The position numbers and the translations under genes were made by a program. DNA of 64,000 nucleotides from Tillus elongatus. Lineage: Eukaryota; Arthropoda; Insecta; Coleoptera; Cleridae. This document shows, piece by piece, positions 30,771 to 64,000 of the stretch. The DNA lies in assembly GCA_964006375.1 (NCBI GenBank), contig OZ023269.1, positions 124,001 through 188,000 of the forward strand, read 5' to 3'. Within the stretch, counting starts at the first letter, position 1, and each line of letters starts with the position of its first letter. The notes below the pieces were generated by a model, which worked only from the letters and a program-made list of their open reading frames with translations, ran no database searches and was not told the DNA's origin.

Positions 30771-30796
30771 TTTTTTGTAAAAAAATGCGTAATTCA

Positions 30797-30990
30797 TTGA
30801 TATGAAAATTAGCTAACACAACGCACTTTCTGCGTCCAGACTTTTCTTTCGTTCTCTCTGATTTTCTATTCGAATCAGACTCCATAAATTTGTGTAATTT
30901 TCTGTTACCATTATTTATGTTTGTGAAAAAATGTGTAATCATTTCTATCAAAATTCGCTACCACAACGCACTTGCTGCGTCCGGCCTTTC
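30797..30990 (-). repeat. two H family terminal fragments in tandem
   Basis: AAATTAGCTAACACAACGCA...TGCGTCCAGA (30797-30845) and AATTCGCTACCACAACGCAC...TGCGTCCGG (30938-30990) are two copies of the H terminus. The sequence between them (ATTCGAATCAGACTCC...) recurs at 31549-31640. Confidence 0.65.
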
Positions 30991-31006
30991 TTTCGTTTTC
31001 TCTAAA

Positions 31007-31545
<539 letters not shown>

Positions 31546-31818
31546 ATATTCGAATCAGACTACACATTTGTTTAATTTTCTGTTACTATTGTTGATGTAA
31601 GCGAAATTTTGTAGCATCTCTGAGAAAATGGTGCATTTAAATGTTACTAAGAAATTAGCTAAAAAATTAGTTACTTCGCTTTGATTTTTTGATAGACTTT
31701 TGAATATAGTTAATAATCGGCGTTGAAGGTGGTATAGCGTTACTAACTCCAACATTTTTACAAATTTCGTAGTGTATTAAACTGACTATAAAGACTATTT
31801 ATTGTTTTGTTTTTTCAG

Positions 31819-61815
<29,997 letters not shown>

Positions 61816-62418
61816 GTACAGAACGTGAGAATAGTATATTTATATACATGTGAAGAATTTTTACAGAATTTAACAAAATGTCAACTCTAAAAATATTTGA
61901 AATTTTTCCAATTTGTAAACCTAAAATTTTGACGTACGGAAAACATAAACTCAAGTTCTACTGTTTCCCGTGTTTATCTCAGCTTCTACTTAAATAGTAA
62001 AAATAAAGGCATCACACACAAAAAGTTGGAGATATTTAAGGAAAATGCCATAATATTTTTACGCTTCATAAACACACTTGGGCTCGACTTATAATATATT
62101 GCGTTCAGTTTGAATAGTTTTTCGCTTTTCACCAAAATTTCCAAAAGTTCCGCAGCTACACCTCGAATATCTTTTCTTGTATAAGCTATTTCGCGTGTTA
62201 TTTCCAGATATTTTCTTGAAATCGCCGGGCTAATATCTTCTTAATTTATTTTCCCTATCTCCACCATATAATCTTTAGAATCAATTTTCCCTCTGCTATA
62301 CAGTTCTTTCAGATGGCTTTCCAGCGGTTATTAATGTCTTCCATTTCTAGTAAAAAAAATTATATCGTTGTACTTTTTATGTAGGAAAGTAGATTTGTTA
62401 GAAATCCTTCTTTAAACT

Positions 62419-62424
<6 letters not shown>
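61816..62424. other. intron sequence after exon 10
   Basis: About 600 bp, nothing recognised; no further exon with matching phase (needs 1 nt to complete the codon) could be supported. Confidence 0.45.

Positions 62425-62501
<77 letters not shown>
62425..62501. repeat. (TA)n microsatellite
   Basis: About 77 bp of TA repeat, 30 bp before a mariner-like remnant. Confidence 0.95.
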
Positions 62502-62509
<8 letters not shown>

Positions 62510-62529
62510 ATATAAAAAGTCTAAATTAG

Positions 62530-63250
62530 AGGTAATGCCGCACATTGATTTGGTAATGTGCTGGTGTTCCATCATGCTGGAACCATATCACATTCGCTGG
62601 AACTCTGCTCGATCAGGATATAAGTTTGCCATCAATGAAAAAAGGACCAATGACATTGCTTCAAACCATTCCTGCCCAAACATTAACCTTTTCAAGGTAT
62701 TGTATATGTTCTTCTCTCATCCAGTATGGATTTTTTTAATGAGCAGTGACAATTTTGACGATTAGCATGGCTTTAAGTGTAAAACTGCACTCATTAGAAA
62801 ACAAAACATGTTCTAATTGGGTACATTGTTATATAATATTTTCATCATCTGTTCACATAAATACGTTCATCTATCAAAATCGTCTTCCCTGAACTCCTGG
62901 GTTTATATTAATTAAAAGGGATGGATTGTATTTTGTTTTAATATTCGAATAATCGATGAATGGCTAACATCCTATGTTGTGGCTGCTTGTCGATTCGAAT
63001 CATGTGGGTTTTCCTCACACTCAAGGCTTTTCATCTAGTTTGGTATCAGTACTCAGTACATTAGATGTCTTTTGTGTATCTGTCTTACATGTCCAAGTTC
63101 GCGAAATTGCTTTTCAAGTTTGCTAATTGTCTCTTCGGACATAAGCGGCAAATCGTGAATTTTTTCTTGAAATAGGTGAGCACTTCGATCTGTGATCGTG
63201 TTCTATCTCCGTAACCAATTAGTTTCTAAATTGCAGTTAACGACTAACAA
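62530..63250 (-). pseudogene. mariner-like transposase remnant
   Basis: The minus strand gives an HTH-like DVSHSSIIRILKQ, REDDFDR...LCEQMMK, HTG-like WMREEHIQYLEKVNVWAGMV, NVIGPFFIDGKL and IWFQHDGTP (second Asp). Block order and motifs match the transposase at 34270-35745. Stops and frameshifts; the third catalytic block is lost near the TA array. Confidence 0.75.
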
Positions 63251-63856
<606 letters not shown>

Positions 63857-63944
63857 CTTCAATTATGTTGTTTGCTTCTTTCATTTCTTCCATCCGCAGC
63901 AAGTTTCTTACACCCCATATTAAACGCATCCAATTTTTTTTTCC

Positions 63945-64000
63945 TTTCTTAGCGAATTTTTATTTTTTTTAAATTCGGTATAAGAGAGGTATGGACGGTG
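63945..64000 (-). repeat. start of an H family element cut by the window edge
   Basis: TTAGCGAATTTTTATTTTTT...AAATTCGGTATAAGAGAGGTATGGACGGTG resembles the hairpin end and first right-arm bases of the copy at 6852 (ACTAATAGAGAGGTATCGATGGTG). Confidence 0.55.

Overview
This window looks like nuclear DNA of an arthropod, most likely an insect; a beetle is possible but not shown. It is AT-rich, has spliced genes with GT-AG introns up to about 11 kb, and is dominated by transposable elements and long (TA)n arrays. There are no bacterial-type operons, no rRNA and no CRISPR array. Everything below was read by eye, so repeat boundaries are approximate unless a target-site duplication is given.

Two host genes are supported, both on the + strand. 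The first (2-15379) is the 3' part of a selective autophagy receptor of the SQSTM1/p62-NBR1 type. Four exons keep frame across every junction (693 nt, 230 residues plus stop). They encode a tryptophan-type LIR (W-T-V-I at 8981-8992), a proline-rich linker and a C-terminal UBA domain, followed by clustered AATAAA signals. The second (31819-61815, open at both ends) has ten exons whose splice phases all match (1612 nt, about 537 residues). Its product is helix-rich and possibly ARM/HEAT-like, with a strongly acidic, serine-rich segment near the C-terminal side. I do not recognise it.

The rest is mostly a layered record of mobile elements. They include an RTE-type LINE split by a (TA)n array that itself contains a Tc1 element (3341-6600), several Jockey/CR1/I-like LINE fragments, and a Penelope-like element with RT and GIY-YIG remnants (15660-17170). 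There is also a mariner-like element with long compound terminal repeats (33827-36297), two further mariner-like transposase remnants, a hAT MITE with a perfect 8-bp duplication (13910-14075), a long-TIR MITE, and a tRNA-derived SINE family with nine copies, two of them with clear target duplications.

The most unusual component is an interspersed family, called H here, that occupies very roughly a fifth of the window in more than 20 copies. One end is a near-perfect hairpin (TTAGTGAATTTT...AAAATTCACTAA). The core is a (TA)n, (AC)n or mixed microsatellite. The other end carries a small stem-loop (ACGCA-CTTGC-TGCGT) next to a T-run. It has a long form (about 1.36-1.63 kb), a short cored form (about 0.35-0.66 kb) and a roughly 320-bp form with the same terminus at both ends. 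The design resembles microsatellite-seeding Helitron/Helentron derivatives (DINE-1, mini-me, LEP1), but the class is not proven.

The host genes appear ordinary and functional; the mobile elements look dead. No element in the window has an intact open reading frame for its full enzyme.
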